Notes: generated by a model from the sequence alone, not told the origin. Counted from the first letter of the stretch, positions 43,385 to 53,420 are shown. The stretch is 64,000 bases of DNA from a bacterium (GCA_030426805.1 JAUHXU010000002.1:1054001-1118000); one strand, 5' to 3'. A program made the numbers and translations.

Positions 43385-44934
43385 TCCGAGTGCTCGTCGT
43401 GGTTCTCGCGCTGTTCGCGCCCGCGCCGGCGGTCGCGTCCGACTTCGTCCGGCAGACGCGCGACGTGCCGGGGACACTCGATGCGATCGCGCTGCGAGAC
43501 GTCGACCGCGACGGCGTGCAGGATCTCGTGTTCACGGCGATCGACGCCGAGGTCCGCCGCGTGGGCTTTTTTCGCGGCCGTCGCGTCGGCGGCTTCGACG
43601 AGCGGCCGGCGTGGACGCTCGACCTGAAACCCGACGTCGTGATGGTCGCCGTCGGCGACGTCGATCCGGCGCCCGGTGCCGAGTTCATCCTGTTCACCGG
43701 CCGCTCCGTCTTCGCGGTACGGTGGGGCGAGAGCGACGCGTCGAAGCGCTTCCGTCGACTCGTGCGCGAGGAGATGTTCTTCGCGTCGCCACCCCGCCGC
43801 CGCGCGCCCCTGTGGCCCGATGTGCGGGACGTCGACGGCGACGGGCTCGACGATCTGTGCATTCCGACCGCCGAGGGCCTCGTCCTGCGCCGGCAGCGTC
43901 GCACCGAGGACGTGTCCGACTTCGCCGAGCGCGTGCGGCTCGCGATGCGCGTGCACCACTGGTCGGAGGACGCGAACCGGCGCGGGCGACGGATGACGTT
44001 TCGCTTCGGCGGGGACGGGTCGTCGCCGCAGGGCGGTGACGAGCCGCCGATCGCCGGCGTGCTCGTCGATGCGACCCGCCAGATGGCGGCACCGCGCTTC
44101 GTCGACGCCAATGGCGACGGTCGGCTCGACGTCGTGTTGCTCGAAGGCAAGACGGTCGCCGAGTGGCACCAGCGCGAGGGCGGTGGGTTCGCGGCGGCAC
44201 CGACCGTGCGCCGAGCCGGCGAGCAGCTGCGTCCGTCGACGCCACGCTGGTCCGGCGTGGGCCACGTGTTCGCCCACGACGTCGACGGCGACGGGAAACT
44301 CGACTTCCTCGTGCGCGACGAGTCGCCGCAGGACCTGCGCACGCGGCTCGTCCTCTACGCGGGCTCGGGCGACCTCGCGCGGCCGAGCGTCGTGTTGATG
44401 CTCAGCGGGTTGACCGCGACGCCGCGGTTCCGCGACGTCGACGGCGACGGCCGCGTCGACCTGTTGATCCCGACGTATCGGCTCGACCTGTTGCGCGGTG
44501 CGACCTCGTCGGCGTCGTCGCTCGACGTGACGCTGCACGTGTTCCTCGGGCAGGCGAGCGGACCGCCGTTCGGCCGCGAACCCGACTACAGCCACGACCT
44601 GCGCGTGCGGACCGACGCCCTCGCGGTGAGCGGAATCGAGCCGATGATCTACCTCGACGGGGACTTCAACCGGGACGGGCGCGCGGACCTGCTCGTCGTC
44701 GACGAGCGCCGTCGATTGCGCGTGCACCTCGCGACCGAGACGACGGGCGGATTGCTCGCGTCCGGCGGCACGTTCGCCTTTCGCGACGCGCCGGCGGTGG
44801 ATGTCGAAGTCGACGTGCCGAACCGGATCCGATTGATCGACGTCGAGGGCGACGGCCAGCACGAGATCCTGCTCGTCTACCCGCGTCGCTTCGTGCTCGC
44901 GGGCTGGGGCATCCGAGAGCGGGTGGGGCGGTGA
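43381..44934 (+). CDS. Exported FG-GAP/VCBS propeller protein, paralogue A
   Basis: 517 residues. Signal peptide (VVVLALFAPAPAVAS). Canonical calcium motifs of DxDxDG type occur at about residues 40 (DVDRDGVQD), 150 (DVDGDGLDD), 242 (DANGDGRLD), 300 (DVDGDGKLD), 352 (DVDGDGRVD) and 428 (DFNRDGRAD). Weaker ones lie at about 95 and 480. This spacing matches a seven- or eight-bladed beta-propeller with a calcium site per blade. The role is extracellular, but ligand and function are unknown. ATGA overlap with the PDZ gene and TGATG overlap with the next gene. Confidence 0.85.
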   Translation: MIRVLVVVLALFAPAPAVASDFVRQTRDVPGTLDAIALRDVDRDGVQDLVFTAIDAEVRRVGFFRGRRVGGFDERPAWTLDLKPDVVMVAVGDVDPAPGAEFILFTGRSVFAVRWGESDASKRFRRLVREEMFFASPPRRRAPLWPDVRDVDGDGLDDLCIPTAEGLVLRRQRRTEDVSDFAERVRLAMRVHHWSEDANRRGRRMTFRFGGDGSSPQGGDEPPIAGVLVDATRQMAAPRFVDANGDGRLDVVLLEGKTVAEWHQREGGGFAAAPTVRRAGEQLRPSTPRWSGVGHVFAHDVDGDGKLDFLVRDESPQDLRTRLVLYAGSGDLARPSVVLMLSGLTATPRFRDVDGDGRVDLLIPTYRLDLLRGATSSASSLDVTLHVFLGQASGPPFGREPDYSHDLRVRTDALAVSGIEPMIYLDGDFNRDGRADLLVVDERRRLRVHLATETTGGLLASGGTFAFRDAPAVDVEVDVPNRIRLIDVEGDGQHEILLVYPRRFVLAGWGIRERVGR

Positions 44935-46583
44935 TGCGCGTCGTCGTCGCCGTCGGCGTCGTGCTCGCGGCGCTGCTCGCCGGGCTGGGGGGCGCGCAGT
45001 CGTACGAGCGCGTCGCGTTCCACCTCGGCGTGCGGCCCGACGACACGCACTGGGTCGACGTGGACGGCACGGGCGGCGCGGAACTGCTCACGCGGAGCGG
45101 CACGACGCTGACGCTCTACGACGTGTTCGGCGGCGACGCGCCGCGCGTGATCGGTCGCATCGGCCGGCCGCGGGCGTTTCTCTACGATTGGGGGGACGTC
45201 GACCGCGACGGCCGGGTCGATCTGGTCGTCGTCGATCGGGAGGGCGTGTGGGTGCACCGCTTTGCCGACGGGAAACTCGTCCCCGCCGAGCGGCCGACGA
45301 TCCGCGCGCGACGCGGCTTCGACTGGCCGCTCGTGCGCCGCGTCGAGTTGCTCCGCGACATCGACCGCGACGGTGCGATCGACCTGGTCCAACCGGACGG
45401 GGTTCGCTTCCGACTCACGCCCGGGCGATCCGAGGGCGGCTTCGACGTCGCGCGATCGTGCGTCCTGCCGTCGGGGATTCGCGTCGAGATGCAACTCGGC
45501 GGCGCCGCCCTCGATCGCGAACTGAAGACGTCGTTTCGGATTCCCGACCTGATCGTACGCGACGTCGACGCGGACGGTCGAGGCGATCTGATCGCGCAGC
45601 TCGGCGCCCGCATCGACGTGCACCGCGGTCATGCCGACCGATTCGGCTTCGCGGACGCGCCGACGTGGACGCTCGACCTCGGCCGCTTCTCGGCGCGCGA
45701 TCGCGATCGCAAGCGCGGCGACGACACGAAGCGGCTGCGGATTTCGATGGGACGGGTGCAGGTCAATCAGGACGACCTCGACGGCGACGGCCACGGCGAC
45801 TTTCTCGTCGCGTCCGGCCAGAAGGTGTGGCTCTACTTCGCCGGAAAGGGGTTCCGCGGCTTCCGGCGACCCGACCGGATCCTGCGGGTCAGCGACGACA
45901 TCGCCGGCGTCTTTCCGGCGGACGTCGACGGCGACGGTCGGACCGACCTCGTGCTCGTCAAGTTCGCGATGCCGAGCATGACCCGGCTCGTCGCGGCGAT
46001 GATCGTCGGCATCGACCTCGAGATCGAGGCGCTCGCGTTCCGCAATCACGGCGACCGCACGATCAGTCGTCGACCGGACCGGACCAATCGCATCGAGTTC
46101 GCGGTGCCGCCGATCCTGTCGATCCTCGGTGACCTCGGCCGCTTCGAGTCGAAGATGGAGCGGGCGCGCGAGGCGGCGAAGCGACTGCGGGTCGGCGACA
46201 TCGACGGCGACGGCATCCTCGACGTCGCGCTGCGGGCTGCGGACGCCGATCGCGTCGACCTCTACGCGTGCACGGGGCGCGGCGCGGTCGCCGGTGCGCC
46301 GGGGAGTCGCGAGGTGATGGATCGCCTGATCCGCGACGTGCTGTTCGATGCGAAGCGTCCGGAGTGGACGATCGACCGGCTCGTCGAATACGTCGGCGAC
46401 CTCCGGTTCAGCCTCAATCGCGAGCAGATCGCCGGGCGGGAGCCGAGCGCGTCACTGCCCGTCGGTGACGGCGACTTCGCGCTCACCGACGTGAACGGCG
46501 ACGGCCGCGCCGATCTGGTGACCTGGGTGGACAGTCCCGACGGGCGACGCTACGTCGTGCACCGGACGCGCGGATCACGCTGA
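44934..46583 (+). CDS. Exported FG-GAP/VCBS propeller protein, paralogue B
   Basis: 549 residues. Signal peptide (AVGVVLAALLAGLGGAQS). Calcium motifs include DVDRDGRVD, DIDRDGAID, DVDADGRGD, DLDGDGHGD, DVDGDGRTD, DIDGDGILD and DVNGDGRAD, so it has more sites than paralogue A. The two proteins share layout but little sequence between the motifs by eye, consistent with an old duplication. Its last 34 bases overlap the convergent DUF457-like gene. Confidence 0.85.
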   Translation: MRVVVAVGVVLAALLAGLGGAQSYERVAFHLGVRPDDTHWVDVDGTGGAELLTRSGTTLTLYDVFGGDAPRVIGRIGRPRAFLYDWGDVDRDGRVDLVVVDREGVWVHRFADGKLVPAERPTIRARRGFDWPLVRRVELLRDIDRDGAIDLVQPDGVRFRLTPGRSEGGFDVARSCVLPSGIRVEMQLGGAALDRELKTSFRIPDLIVRDVDADGRGDLIAQLGARIDVHRGHADRFGFADAPTWTLDLGRFSARDRDRKRGDDTKRLRISMGRVQVNQDDLDGDGHGDFLVASGQKVWLYFAGKGFRGFRRPDRILRVSDDIAGVFPADVDGDGRTDLVLVKFAMPSMTRLVAAMIVGIDLEIEALAFRNHGDRTISRRPDRTNRIEFAVPPILSILGDLGRFESKMERAREAAKRLRVGDIDGDGILDVALRAADADRVDLYACTGRGAVAGAPGSREVMDRLIRDVLFDAKRPEWTIDRLVEYVGDLRFSLNREQIAGREPSASLPVGDGDFALTDVNGDGRADLVTWVDSPDGRRYVVHRTRGSR

Positions 46584-47512
46584 TCGCGCCACCGCGTCCC
46601 CGCGAGCACCGCGATCACGAAGAGCCCGACGAGTGACGTCCACGTCCGGATCGGTCGGAAGTGGACGTGCGCCGTGCCATCGGCGACGACGCGCGTCCCG
46701 TCGTAGCGCCCGCGGAGCGAGATCCGGTCCGACGCGACCGGGGGGCGGCCGTCGGTCGTCCCCCAGCGCTCGAAGCGGCGCGCGAACGCGTCGACGCGGT
46801 GTTCGCCCTTGCGGACGGTGATCACGACGCCGTCGCCGTCCGGGCGGACGCGTTCGACGCGCGCCTTGCTCAGCGCGATCGGCTGCCCGGTGTAGCCGGC
46901 GGGCGCGCGGTAGAAGTCGACGTTGTTCACGTTCTCGGCGAAGAAACGGTCGACCGTCAGCACGCACGGGGTGAGCGCCGCGGCGAGGGCGAACGCGAGC
47001 GCCGGCCATCGGCGCCAGCGCCAGCGGATCGCCGGGCCGGGGTGGACGCAGGTCCACGCCAGCGCCAGCGCGCCGACTGCGAGCAGCGCGAGGTTGGCCA
47101 TCGACTCCGGCCAGAACCAGTCGAGGCTCGGGCTGTCGAAGCGCCACGGGTAGGCGAGGTAGATGCCGCCGCCGTAGCGTACCTGGCACAGGTCGAGCGC
47201 GTAGTGGACGACGATGCCGAGCGACAGCGCGACGAGCGCCGGGACGAAGCGGGGCGCGAGTGCCGCAATCCCCGCGGCGAGGATCCACGTCGGCAGCGGC
47301 GCCTGCAGCGGTTGCACGACCGCCTCGAAGGCGGCGGGCGCGAGGTCGAGTTCGTTCGCCGCGACGATCAGCGGCGTTCCCGCATCGGGCAGCACGCCGC
47401 CGAGCAGTGCGAGGCGCAGGCTCGCCGTCGGCAGCGCGCGCGCCGGCAGCGACGCGAGTCCCAGGTGCGTGATCCAGTCGGCCAAGAGCTCCTCCGCGCG
47501 GTCGGCACGCAT
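46550..47512 (-). CDS. DUF457/YdjM-like membrane protein
   Basis: 320 residues. The segment LLGGVLPDAGTPL near residue 40 and HYALDLCQVRYGGGIYLAYPW near residue 110 match the conserved patterns of the DUF457/YdjM (LexA-binding inner-membrane) group, whose members are suggested metal-dependent hydrolases. About seven membrane helices, with a beta-rich outside domain (residues 210-300) before a last helix. The ATG at 47512 is the natural start. Function not assigned. Confidence 0.6.
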   Translation of the reverse strand: MRADRAEELLADWITHLGLASLPARALPTASLRLALLGGVLPDAGTPLIVAANELDLAPAAFEAVVQPLQAPLPTWILAAGIAALAPRFVPALVALSLGIVVHYALDLCQVRYGGGIYLAYPWRFDSPSLDWFWPESMANLALLAVGALALAWTCVHPGPAIRWRWRRWPALAFALAAALTPCVLTVDRFFAENVNNVDFYRAPAGYTGQPIALSKARVERVRPDGDGVVITVRKGEHRVDAFARRFERWGTTDGRPPVASDRISLRGRYDGTRVVADGTAHVHFRPIRTWTSLVGLFVIAVLAGTRWRDQRDPRVRCTT

Positions 47513-47579
47513 TATTCCCGACGCCCGGTCGACGGGGAAGCCCGCGCGCAAATCCCCGGTCGTCGCGGCGTGCCGGTGG

Positions 47580-47585
47580 TATAAC
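47580..47585 (+). promoter_or_regulatory. Possible extended -10 (TGGTATAAC)
   Basis: TGGTATAAC about 30 bases before the lipoprotein start. The -35 side is not recognisable, but an extended -10 can act alone. Confidence 0.4.
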
Positions 47586-47613
47586 TTCTGCCGATCGCCT
47601 TCGAGGAGAACTC

Positions 47614-48093
47614 ATGCGAAATCGCACCGCATCGCGCATCGCCGCGCTGGTGCTTCCGGTCGCGGTCGCCGCCGGATTCGTCGCCGGATCCGTCGGCTGC
47701 TCGTCGACTGCCGAGCAGTGGCAGGCGATGGAGGCGCAGTATCAGGTGCCGTTTCCGGTGATGTGGAGCGCCGTCAAGCTCACGCTCGTCGAGCAGTTCG
47801 ACACGATCGAGTACGAGCGGTCGGCGGACGGCGACCTGCGCACCGGGTGGAAAGAGGACCTCAACTACCTCGTCGGCTACGGACTCCGCGAACAGGCCCA
47901 CGTGCAGGTGCGGAAGGGCGAGAAGGGATGGCGCGTCCGCGTGCGCGTCACCCGCCAGGAGAACGAGGAACCGATCTACACGACCGATTCGAGTCGTGCT
48001 CGTTGGGCCGAGGCCGACGACAACGCGGCGCGGGCGCTGCACCTCGTCGGGCTGATCCACGTCAAGCTGCGGCGGGCGACAGACGACTCGTAG
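47614..48093 (+). CDS. Putative lipoprotein of unknown function
   Basis: 159 residues. A signal sequence ends in a lipobox-like GSVGC (Cys29, Ser at -3 is unusual). The mature part is beta-rich with DGDLRTGWKEDLNYLVGYG. A clear GAGGAGA ribosome site sits before the ATG. It ends seven bases before the next gene, so the two are probably co-transcribed. I see no family. Confidence 0.6.
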   Translation: MRNRTASRIAALVLPVAVAAGFVAGSVGCSSTAEQWQAMEAQYQVPFPVMWSAVKLTLVEQFDTIEYERSADGDLRTGWKEDLNYLVGYGLREQAHVQVRKGEKGWRVRVRVTRQENEEPIYTTDSSRARWAEADDNAARALHLVGLIHVKLRRATDDS

Positions 48094-48100
48094 CGACGCG

Positions 48101-49294
48101 ATGACGACGGAATCGGCGACGGCTGACGACGAGGGCGAGCGCTTCATTCCGATCGCGCGTCGGGAACTGTCCGCGCTGCTCGCGGCGCACCCCGCGATCG
48201 GCGACCGGGGGCCGGACGTCCGGCGCCTCGCGGACATGCTCGCGCACGTCTTCCACTTCCTGTTTCATCAAGAGGTGCTCGCGCTCAAGCGCGACTACGC
48301 GCCGCTCGACCCCGACGCGCCGTATCGCTCGCTCTCCTCGTACGACGACGGGGAGCGGGCTGCGTGTGCCACGGCGTTCACCGAGCGCTTCGAGGACGTG
48401 CTGCGGCGCGCGAACTACCGGCGCGTCGGCGAGGCCGAACTCCAGGAGTTGCTCGACATGGCGTCGCCGTGGGCGCTCGACCTCGAGGTCGACTTCGACC
48501 AGTTCCGGCACTTCTGCTTCTACTACCGCGGGCTCGGCGACGAGCAGCGCGACTACCGGAGCGCCGGCACGCTGTTCCGGATGCGCAAGCACGACACGGT
48601 CGTGTTTCGGCGCCTCGTGCTCCTCGCACACTTCCAGAAGGACGCCGAGTTGCCGAACGGAATCGACCCGGACTTCGTCTACCTGAAGATCTTCAAGAAC
48701 ATCCCGCGCGGCGACATCGAGATGCTCTTTCCGAACACCGAGCCGCGGATGAAGCTCTTCGACAAGTTCCGGGTCATCGCGCCGCTCGCCGGGGGCATCG
48801 GCAGTTCGCTGCTCAAGATCTTCCTCGCGGCCGTGATCAACACGTGGGCCGCCGTGATGTTCGCGATCGCGTTCATCGTCTACGGCGTGAAGGGCTTCCT
48901 CGGCTATCTCAACGTCAAGCGCAACTACCAGGGCACGCTCGTCTCGAGCCTCTACTTCAACAGTCTCGACAACAACCTCGGCGTGATCCACAACGTGATC
49001 GACCAGGCCGAGGAGGAGGAGTGCAAGGAGGCGCTGCTCGCCTACGTCTTCCTGCTCGTCGACGACGCGTCGCGGGAGAGCGAGGCGGCGATGGACCGGC
49101 GGATCGAGGCGTGGCTCGACGAGCGCTGCGGGGTGCAGCTGAACTTCGAGGCACCCGACGCCCTCGCGAAGCTCGAGCGCCTCGGCCTCCTCACGCGCGA
49201 CGGCGATCGGCTCGACGTCGTCGACGTGCGCTCCGCGCTGGCCAAACTCGACGCCACCTGGGACGGTTACTTCGACTACGCCGTCGAGGACTGA
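48101..49294 (+). CDS. TMEM143/DUF3754-family membrane protein
   Basis: 397 residues. The centre reads VYLKIFKNIPRGDIEMLFPNTEPRMKLFDK, the signature of the TMEM143/DUF3754 family. One or two membrane helices follow (LLKIFLAAVINTWAAVMFAIAFIVYG, about 225-255). A CECKEALLAYVFLL segment lies in the helical C-terminal half. The family is uncharacterised and found in eukaryotic mitochondria and many bacteria. The gene follows the lipoprotein gene and converges on the YkgJ-type gene. Confidence 0.7.
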   Translation: MTTESATADDEGERFIPIARRELSALLAAHPAIGDRGPDVRRLADMLAHVFHFLFHQEVLALKRDYAPLDPDAPYRSLSSYDDGERAACATAFTERFEDVLRRANYRRVGEAELQELLDMASPWALDLEVDFDQFRHFCFYYRGLGDEQRDYRSAGTLFRMRKHDTVVFRRLVLLAHFQKDAELPNGIDPDFVYLKIFKNIPRGDIEMLFPNTEPRMKLFDKFRVIAPLAGGIGSSLLKIFLAAVINTWAAVMFAIAFIVYGVKGFLGYLNVKRNYQGTLVSSLYFNSLDNNLGVIHNVIDQAEEEECKEALLAYVFLLVDDASRESEAAMDRRIEAWLDERCGVQLNFEAPDALAKLERLGLLTRDGDRLDVVDVRSALAKLDATWDGYFDYAVED

Positions 49295-49304
49295 ACGCGG
49301 GGCG

Positions 49305-49793
49305 CTATTTCGCGTGGCCGTCGCCGGGGTAGTGGCGGGGGGGTGTCTGGTCGGCGTCCGGGTCGTCGACGGCGTCGGTCCAGTCGGCGATCGCTTCGAT
49401 CTCGTCGCGGGTGTAGAGGGCGCCGGTTCCGACGCCGGGGCAGACGTCGCGGATCGGTCCGTCCCACTCCTTGCGGTCGAGGTTCTCGCGCCAGAACGGC
49501 CACGTCCGGCACTGGCGGGGGCGGGCCGGGTAGACCGTGCAGCGCATCGCGTCGTCGAGGAAGATGCATCGGTCGCCGTTGTCGAGGAGGACGACTTCGC
49601 CCTGGTCGGTGGTCGTGTAGCGTTCGAGGAACGCGTCGCGCTCGAGCCCGAAGTGCGCGGCGAGCGCGTCGATCTCGATCTCCGCAAGGTAGACGTAGGC
49701 GTAGTCTTCGCCGTGGTTGACGCAGCACTTGCCGCACGCGGTGCACGTGAACCGGAGCCCGTCGGAATACCAGGGGCGTCGCTTGGCGCTCAT
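49305..49793 (-). CDS. YkgJ-family cysteine cluster protein
   Basis: 162 residues, soluble. Cysteine pattern CTACGKCC near residue 17, then CIFLDDAMRC and ARPRQCRTWPF, and a later VCPGVG, as in the UPF0153/YkgJ family that probably binds a metal or Fe-S centre. Function unknown. Its ATG overlaps the O-antigen ligase stop (ATGA), making it the last gene of the ribH operon. Confidence 0.8.
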   Translation of the reverse strand: MSAKRRPWYSDGLRFTCTACGKCCVNHGEDYAYVYLAEIEIDALAAHFGLERDAFLERYTTTDQGEVVLLDNGDRCIFLDDAMRCTVYPARPRQCRTWPFWRENLDRKEWDGPIRDVCPGVGTGALYTRDEIEAIADWTDAVDDPDADQTPPRHYPGDGHAK

Positions 49794-52033
49794 CGGTCGT
49801 CGTCCTCCCCGGTCGTGCGCCACAGCGGCTCGACCGCGGCGCGGAATGCGGGCTCGAGTTCGATCGCGTCGAGCGACCGGAGGCCGAGTCGTCGCGCGGT
49901 CGCGAGGTCGTCCCGGGCGCGAGCCGCATCGTGCCACGGCGCGTCGTCGACGCCGTGCAGGGTTCGCGTGGCCGCGAGGTAGACGTGGGGGTCGATCGCC
50001 TCGGGGCGTTCGAGGCTCGCGAGGGTCAGGCTCTTGATCGCCTTGTTCCAGACCTCGTCGCGCCGCAACCGTTGGGCGAGCGTCGCCATGTCGATGCCGC
50101 GACGAAGCAGGCCGCGGTAGCGGTAGCGCTTGGCGGCGTCCGTGTCGCCGCGGTCGGCGTGGTGTTTCGCGAGCGCGAGGTTCGCCTCGCCGTGGCCCGG
50201 ATCGTAATCGAGCGCCTCGCGGTAGACGTCGAGCGCGTCGGCCGGGCCGCGTTCGACGCTGACCGCGAGCGCGCGACGCCCGAGCGCCGCGCCGACGCGG
50301 CGGGCCGCGGCGCGGATCAGCGGCATCGGGGGGGCGGGCGCGGCGCCGCTTCGGGCCGCGCGGTCGGCATCGACGGCGGCTCGGTCCGCATCGATCGCGT
50401 CGTCTTCGCGGCGGAGCGCGCGCAGCGCTCGCGCCCGAACGACGTGCGGGAGCGGGTTGTGGGGCTGGACGTCGCGGGCGCGCGTCGCGATCGCGAGCGC
50501 CTCGCCCGCATCGCCGCGGTCGAGTGCGACGGCCGCTGAGAAGAGCGCGATCGTCACGTCGTCGGGTGCGCTCGTCGTGGCGTTCTCGATCGCTCGATCG
50601 GTCGTCGTGCGGTCCTGTGCGGCGAGCGCGAAGACCGCGACCCGCAACCACGTCGCGCTCGAGTGCGGCGTGTGGTTCGCCGCATCGTGCCACGCGTCCC
50701 GTGCGGCCGGGTCCTGTCGCGCGACGAGGTCGCGGGCGCGGATCCGATCCCGCTGCGCGAGCCACTCGGGGACCGTCGCGAACGCGGTCACGACGGCGAG
50801 TACCGCGACGGCGATCCGCGCGCTCGGACCGCGACCGAGGACCGACGGGATCCCGGTGGCCGCGCCGAGCACGAGTGCCGCATTGACGAGCGCCGCGTGG
50901 TTCAGCAGCGGCGTGCCGATCCACGAGTAGAGGCCGAGGCCGATCGCCGTCACCGCGGCGGCTCGCGCCAGGTCGCCGCTCGCGGGATCCTCGGCTCGCC
51001 ACGCACGTCGGCTCGCGCCGAACGCCGGCAGCCAGAACAGCGCGAGCATTGCGAGTGCGCCGAGCCACCCGGTCTCGACGCCGCTGTGGAGCACCTGGTT
51101 GTGTGCGTCGGGCACGCGCGATCGCCAGCCGCTCAGCCGATGCTCCGACGGCTCGCGGTAGCGCATGAACCGATCCTCGAAGCGGCCGTGGCCGACGCCG
51201 AGTGGATGGTCCGCCATCGCGCGTGCACTGCCCGCCATCACGCCGAGTCGCACCGCGTTGGACGGATACTCGGCCGACGTGCCGGCGCGGGCACGCTCGA
51301 ACGCGAACGTCAGCCGATGGCGCGTCGTCGGCACGACCCAGAGCGCGGCGACGACGAGGGCCCCGAGGGCTACGAGCGCGACGAGTCGCCGGGGGGCGCG
51401 CGCCAGCAGGCCGACGAGCACCAGCTCGATCGCGCCGACGAGGAGCCCGCCGCGGGACGCGGTGACGAGGGTCCACGCGAACAAGAGTGCGAGTGCCCCG
51501 GCGCCGGTCGCGACCGTCGCCGCGCGACGACCCGGCACGGCGGTGAACACGAGCGCGGCCGCCGCCGGGATCACCGTCGCGACGAACTCGCCGACGCGGT
51601 TGGCGTTGCCGAGCGCGACGACTCCTGCACCGCCGCCGACCGTGTCGACGAGGCCCCATCCGGCGACCGCGACGCCGCCGGCGACGAGCGCCCACGGCAG
51701 CATGCGCGGGCGTGTCGCGAGGATCGGCGCGACGGCGGCGAGGGTCGCGGCGAGCACGAGGGGGGCGGCGTCGATCGCGGTCGCGACGTCGCGCAGACCG
51801 AGCACCGCGATCACGCCGACGCCGAGCGCGAAGACGGCCGGCCCGCGGGCGGCGCCACGCAGGAGTGGCCCGACCGCCGCGACGAGGAGCACCGCCTGGA
51901 CCGCGAGCAGCCGCAGCGCGTCGCCGCCGAACGGATCGGTCGTGCTGCCGAGGAGCGGCACGCACACCACGAGCGCGAGCAGTGGCGCGAGCGCCACCGG
52001 CGACGGCACGCGGGCGGGCGCTCCGCTGGTCAC
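49790..52033 (-). CDS. O-antigen ligase/Wzy-like protein with TPR tail
   Basis: 747 residues. About twelve membrane helices to residue 420 include LVTASRGGLL (the SRG motif) and the large outside-loop motif PLGVGHGRFEDRF, then DAHNQVLHSGVETGWLG, typical of the O-antigen ligase/polymerase superfamily. The C-terminal 300 residues are a helical TPR region (DAANHTPHSSATWLRVA, EALAIATRARDVQPHNPLPH). Substrate unknown. Probably acts on a lipid-linked glycan. GTG start overlaps the ftsY stop (GTGA). Confidence 0.8.
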   Translation of the reverse strand: MTSGAPARVPSPVALAPLLALVVCVPLLGSTTDPFGGDALRLLAVQAVLLVAAVGPLLRGAARGPAVFALGVGVIAVLGLRDVATAIDAAPLVLAATLAAVAPILATRPRMLPWALVAGGVAVAGWGLVDTVGGGAGVVALGNANRVGEFVATVIPAAAALVFTAVPGRRAATVATGAGALALLFAWTLVTASRGGLLVGAIELVLVGLLARAPRRLVALVALGALVVAALWVVPTTRHRLTFAFERARAGTSAEYPSNAVRLGVMAGSARAMADHPLGVGHGRFEDRFMRYREPSEHRLSGWRSRVPDAHNQVLHSGVETGWLGALAMLALFWLPAFGASRRAWRAEDPASGDLARAAAVTAIGLGLYSWIGTPLLNHAALVNAALVLGAATGIPSVLGRGPSARIAVAVLAVVTAFATVPEWLAQRDRIRARDLVARQDPAARDAWHDAANHTPHSSATWLRVAVFALAAQDRTTTDRAIENATTSAPDDVTIALFSAAVALDRGDAGEALAIATRARDVQPHNPLPHVVRARALRALRREDDAIDADRAAVDADRAARSGAAPAPPMPLIRAAARRVGAALGRRALAVSVERGPADALDVYREALDYDPGHGEANLALAKHHADRGDTDAAKRYRYRGLLRRGIDMATLAQRLRRDEVWNKAIKSLTLASLERPEAIDPHVYLAATRTLHGVDDAPWHDAARARDDLATARRLGLRSLDAIELEPAFRAAVEPLWRTTGEDDDR

Positions 52034-52944
52034 TCGAGGATCGCCGCGACGAACTGGTCGGCGTCGAACGGCTCGATGTCCTCGCTCGTCTCGCCGAGGC
52101 CGACGAACTTCACCGGCACGTCGACCTCGTTGCGGATCCCGATCACGGCGCCGCCCTTCGCGGTGCCGTCGAGCTTCGCGAGGAAGAGCCCGGTGACGCC
52201 GGCCGCCTGGTTGAACAGCATCGCCTGGTTGATCGCGTTCTGGCCGACGGTCGCGTCGAGAACGAGGATCACCTCGTGGGGCGCGTCGGGGATGCGCTTG
52301 CCGATCACGCGCTTGATCTTCTCCAGCTCGGCCATCAGGTTCGCCTGCGTGTGGAGTCGACCTGCGGTGTCGATGATCAGCACATCGGCCTTGCGCGCGA
52401 CCGCGGCCTCGACCGCGTCGAACGCGACTGCGGCGGGGTCGGCGTCCTGACCGTGCTTGACGATCTCGCAGCCGATGCGCCCGGCCCAGACCGTGAGCTG
52501 CTCGACCGCCGCCGCGCGGAACGTGTCGCCGGCGCCGAGGATCACCTTCTTGCCCTGCGCGGCGAAGTGGTGCGCGAGCTTCGCGATGCTCGTCGTCTTG
52601 CCGGCGCCGTTGACGCCGACGACGAGGATCACGGTCGGGCCGTCGGGTCGGAGCGTGATCGACGCGTCGTCACCGCCGCCGACCATGTCGAGCAGCGACG
52701 ACTTCAGGAACGGCATCACGTCGTCGGTCGTCTTGATCTCGCGCGCCTTGTAGGCCTTCGTGACGCGCTCCATCAGCGCCATCGCGGTCGTCGGACCCAT
52801 GTCGGACGTGTGGAGCTTCTCCTCGAGTTCCTCGAGCAACTCGTCGTCGAGGTTGCGGCCGATCGTGAGGATCGACTTCATGCCGGTGGAGAACTTGTCG
52901 CGCGTCTTCTTGAGACCCGCCTTGAGCTTGCTGAACAGTGCCAT
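52030..52944 (-). CDS. ftsY: Signal recognition particle receptor FtsY
   Basis: 304 residues. NG domain only, without the long acidic A domain. GTPase motifs: G1 GVNGAGKTTS, DTFRAAAVEQL insertion box, G3 DTAGR and G4 AKLD (usually TKLD). It docks SRP-ribosome complexes at the membrane. It follows nusB with a 38-base gap, the widest in the operon. Confidence 0.95.
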   Translation of the reverse strand: MALFSKLKAGLKKTRDKFSTGMKSILTIGRNLDDELLEELEEKLHTSDMGPTTAMALMERVTKAYKAREIKTTDDVMPFLKSSLLDMVGGGDDASITLRPDGPTVILVVGVNGAGKTTSIAKLAHHFAAQGKKVILGAGDTFRAAAVEQLTVWAGRIGCEIVKHGQDADPAAVAFDAVEAAVARKADVLIIDTAGRLHTQANLMAELEKIKRVIGKRIPDAPHEVILVLDATVGQNAINQAMLFNQAAGVTGLFLAKLDGTAKGGAVIGIRNEVDVPVKFVGLGETSEDIEPFDADQFVAAILE

Positions 52945-52982
52945 CGTGCTGCGTGCCGTCGTGGTTCGTGGGTGGTGGGGCG

Positions 52983-53420
52983 TTACGACTCGACCTCGTC
53001 GGCCGCGCGGCGAATCCGGTCGAGGATCCCGTTGACGAACGATGCGGTCTTGCCCGAGCCGTACTTCTTGCCGATCTCGATCGCCTCGTTGATCGCGACC
53101 TTCGCCGGGGTCTCGCCCCCGTGGAGCATCTCCCACGCGGCGATGCGGAGGATGTTGCGGTCCACGGTGGCCATCCGTGCGAGCGACCAGTTCTCGGCCG
53201 CCTCGTCGAGCTTGACGTCGAGCGACGCGCGGTTGTCGAGGCAGCCGAGGGCGATCCGCTTGGCGAACTGCTTCGACTCGTTGTCGGCGTCGCTCTGTAC
53301 GAGGAAGTCGGTCAGCTCCTCGCGCACCTCGTCGCCGCGGATGTCGTGCATGAACAGGAATTTGAGCGCGAGTTCGCGAGCGACCGTGCGCTTGCGCTGG
53401 GGACGGTCCACGTCGCTCAC
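52983..53420 (-). CDS. nusB: Transcription antitermination factor NusB
   Basis: 145 residues, all-helical. RELALKFLFMHDI near the N-terminus and VAINEAIEIGKKYGS...FVNGILD at the C-terminus are family signatures. Binds boxA RNA with NusE in rRNA antitermination. The GTG start overlaps the ribH stop (GTGA). Confidence 0.93.
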   Translation of the reverse strand: MSDVDRPQRKRTVARELALKFLFMHDIRGDEVREELTDFLVQSDADNESKQFAKRIALGCLDNRASLDVKLDEAAENWSLARMATVDRNILRIAAWEMLHGGETPAKVAINEAIEIGKKYGSGKTASFVNGILDRIRRAADEVES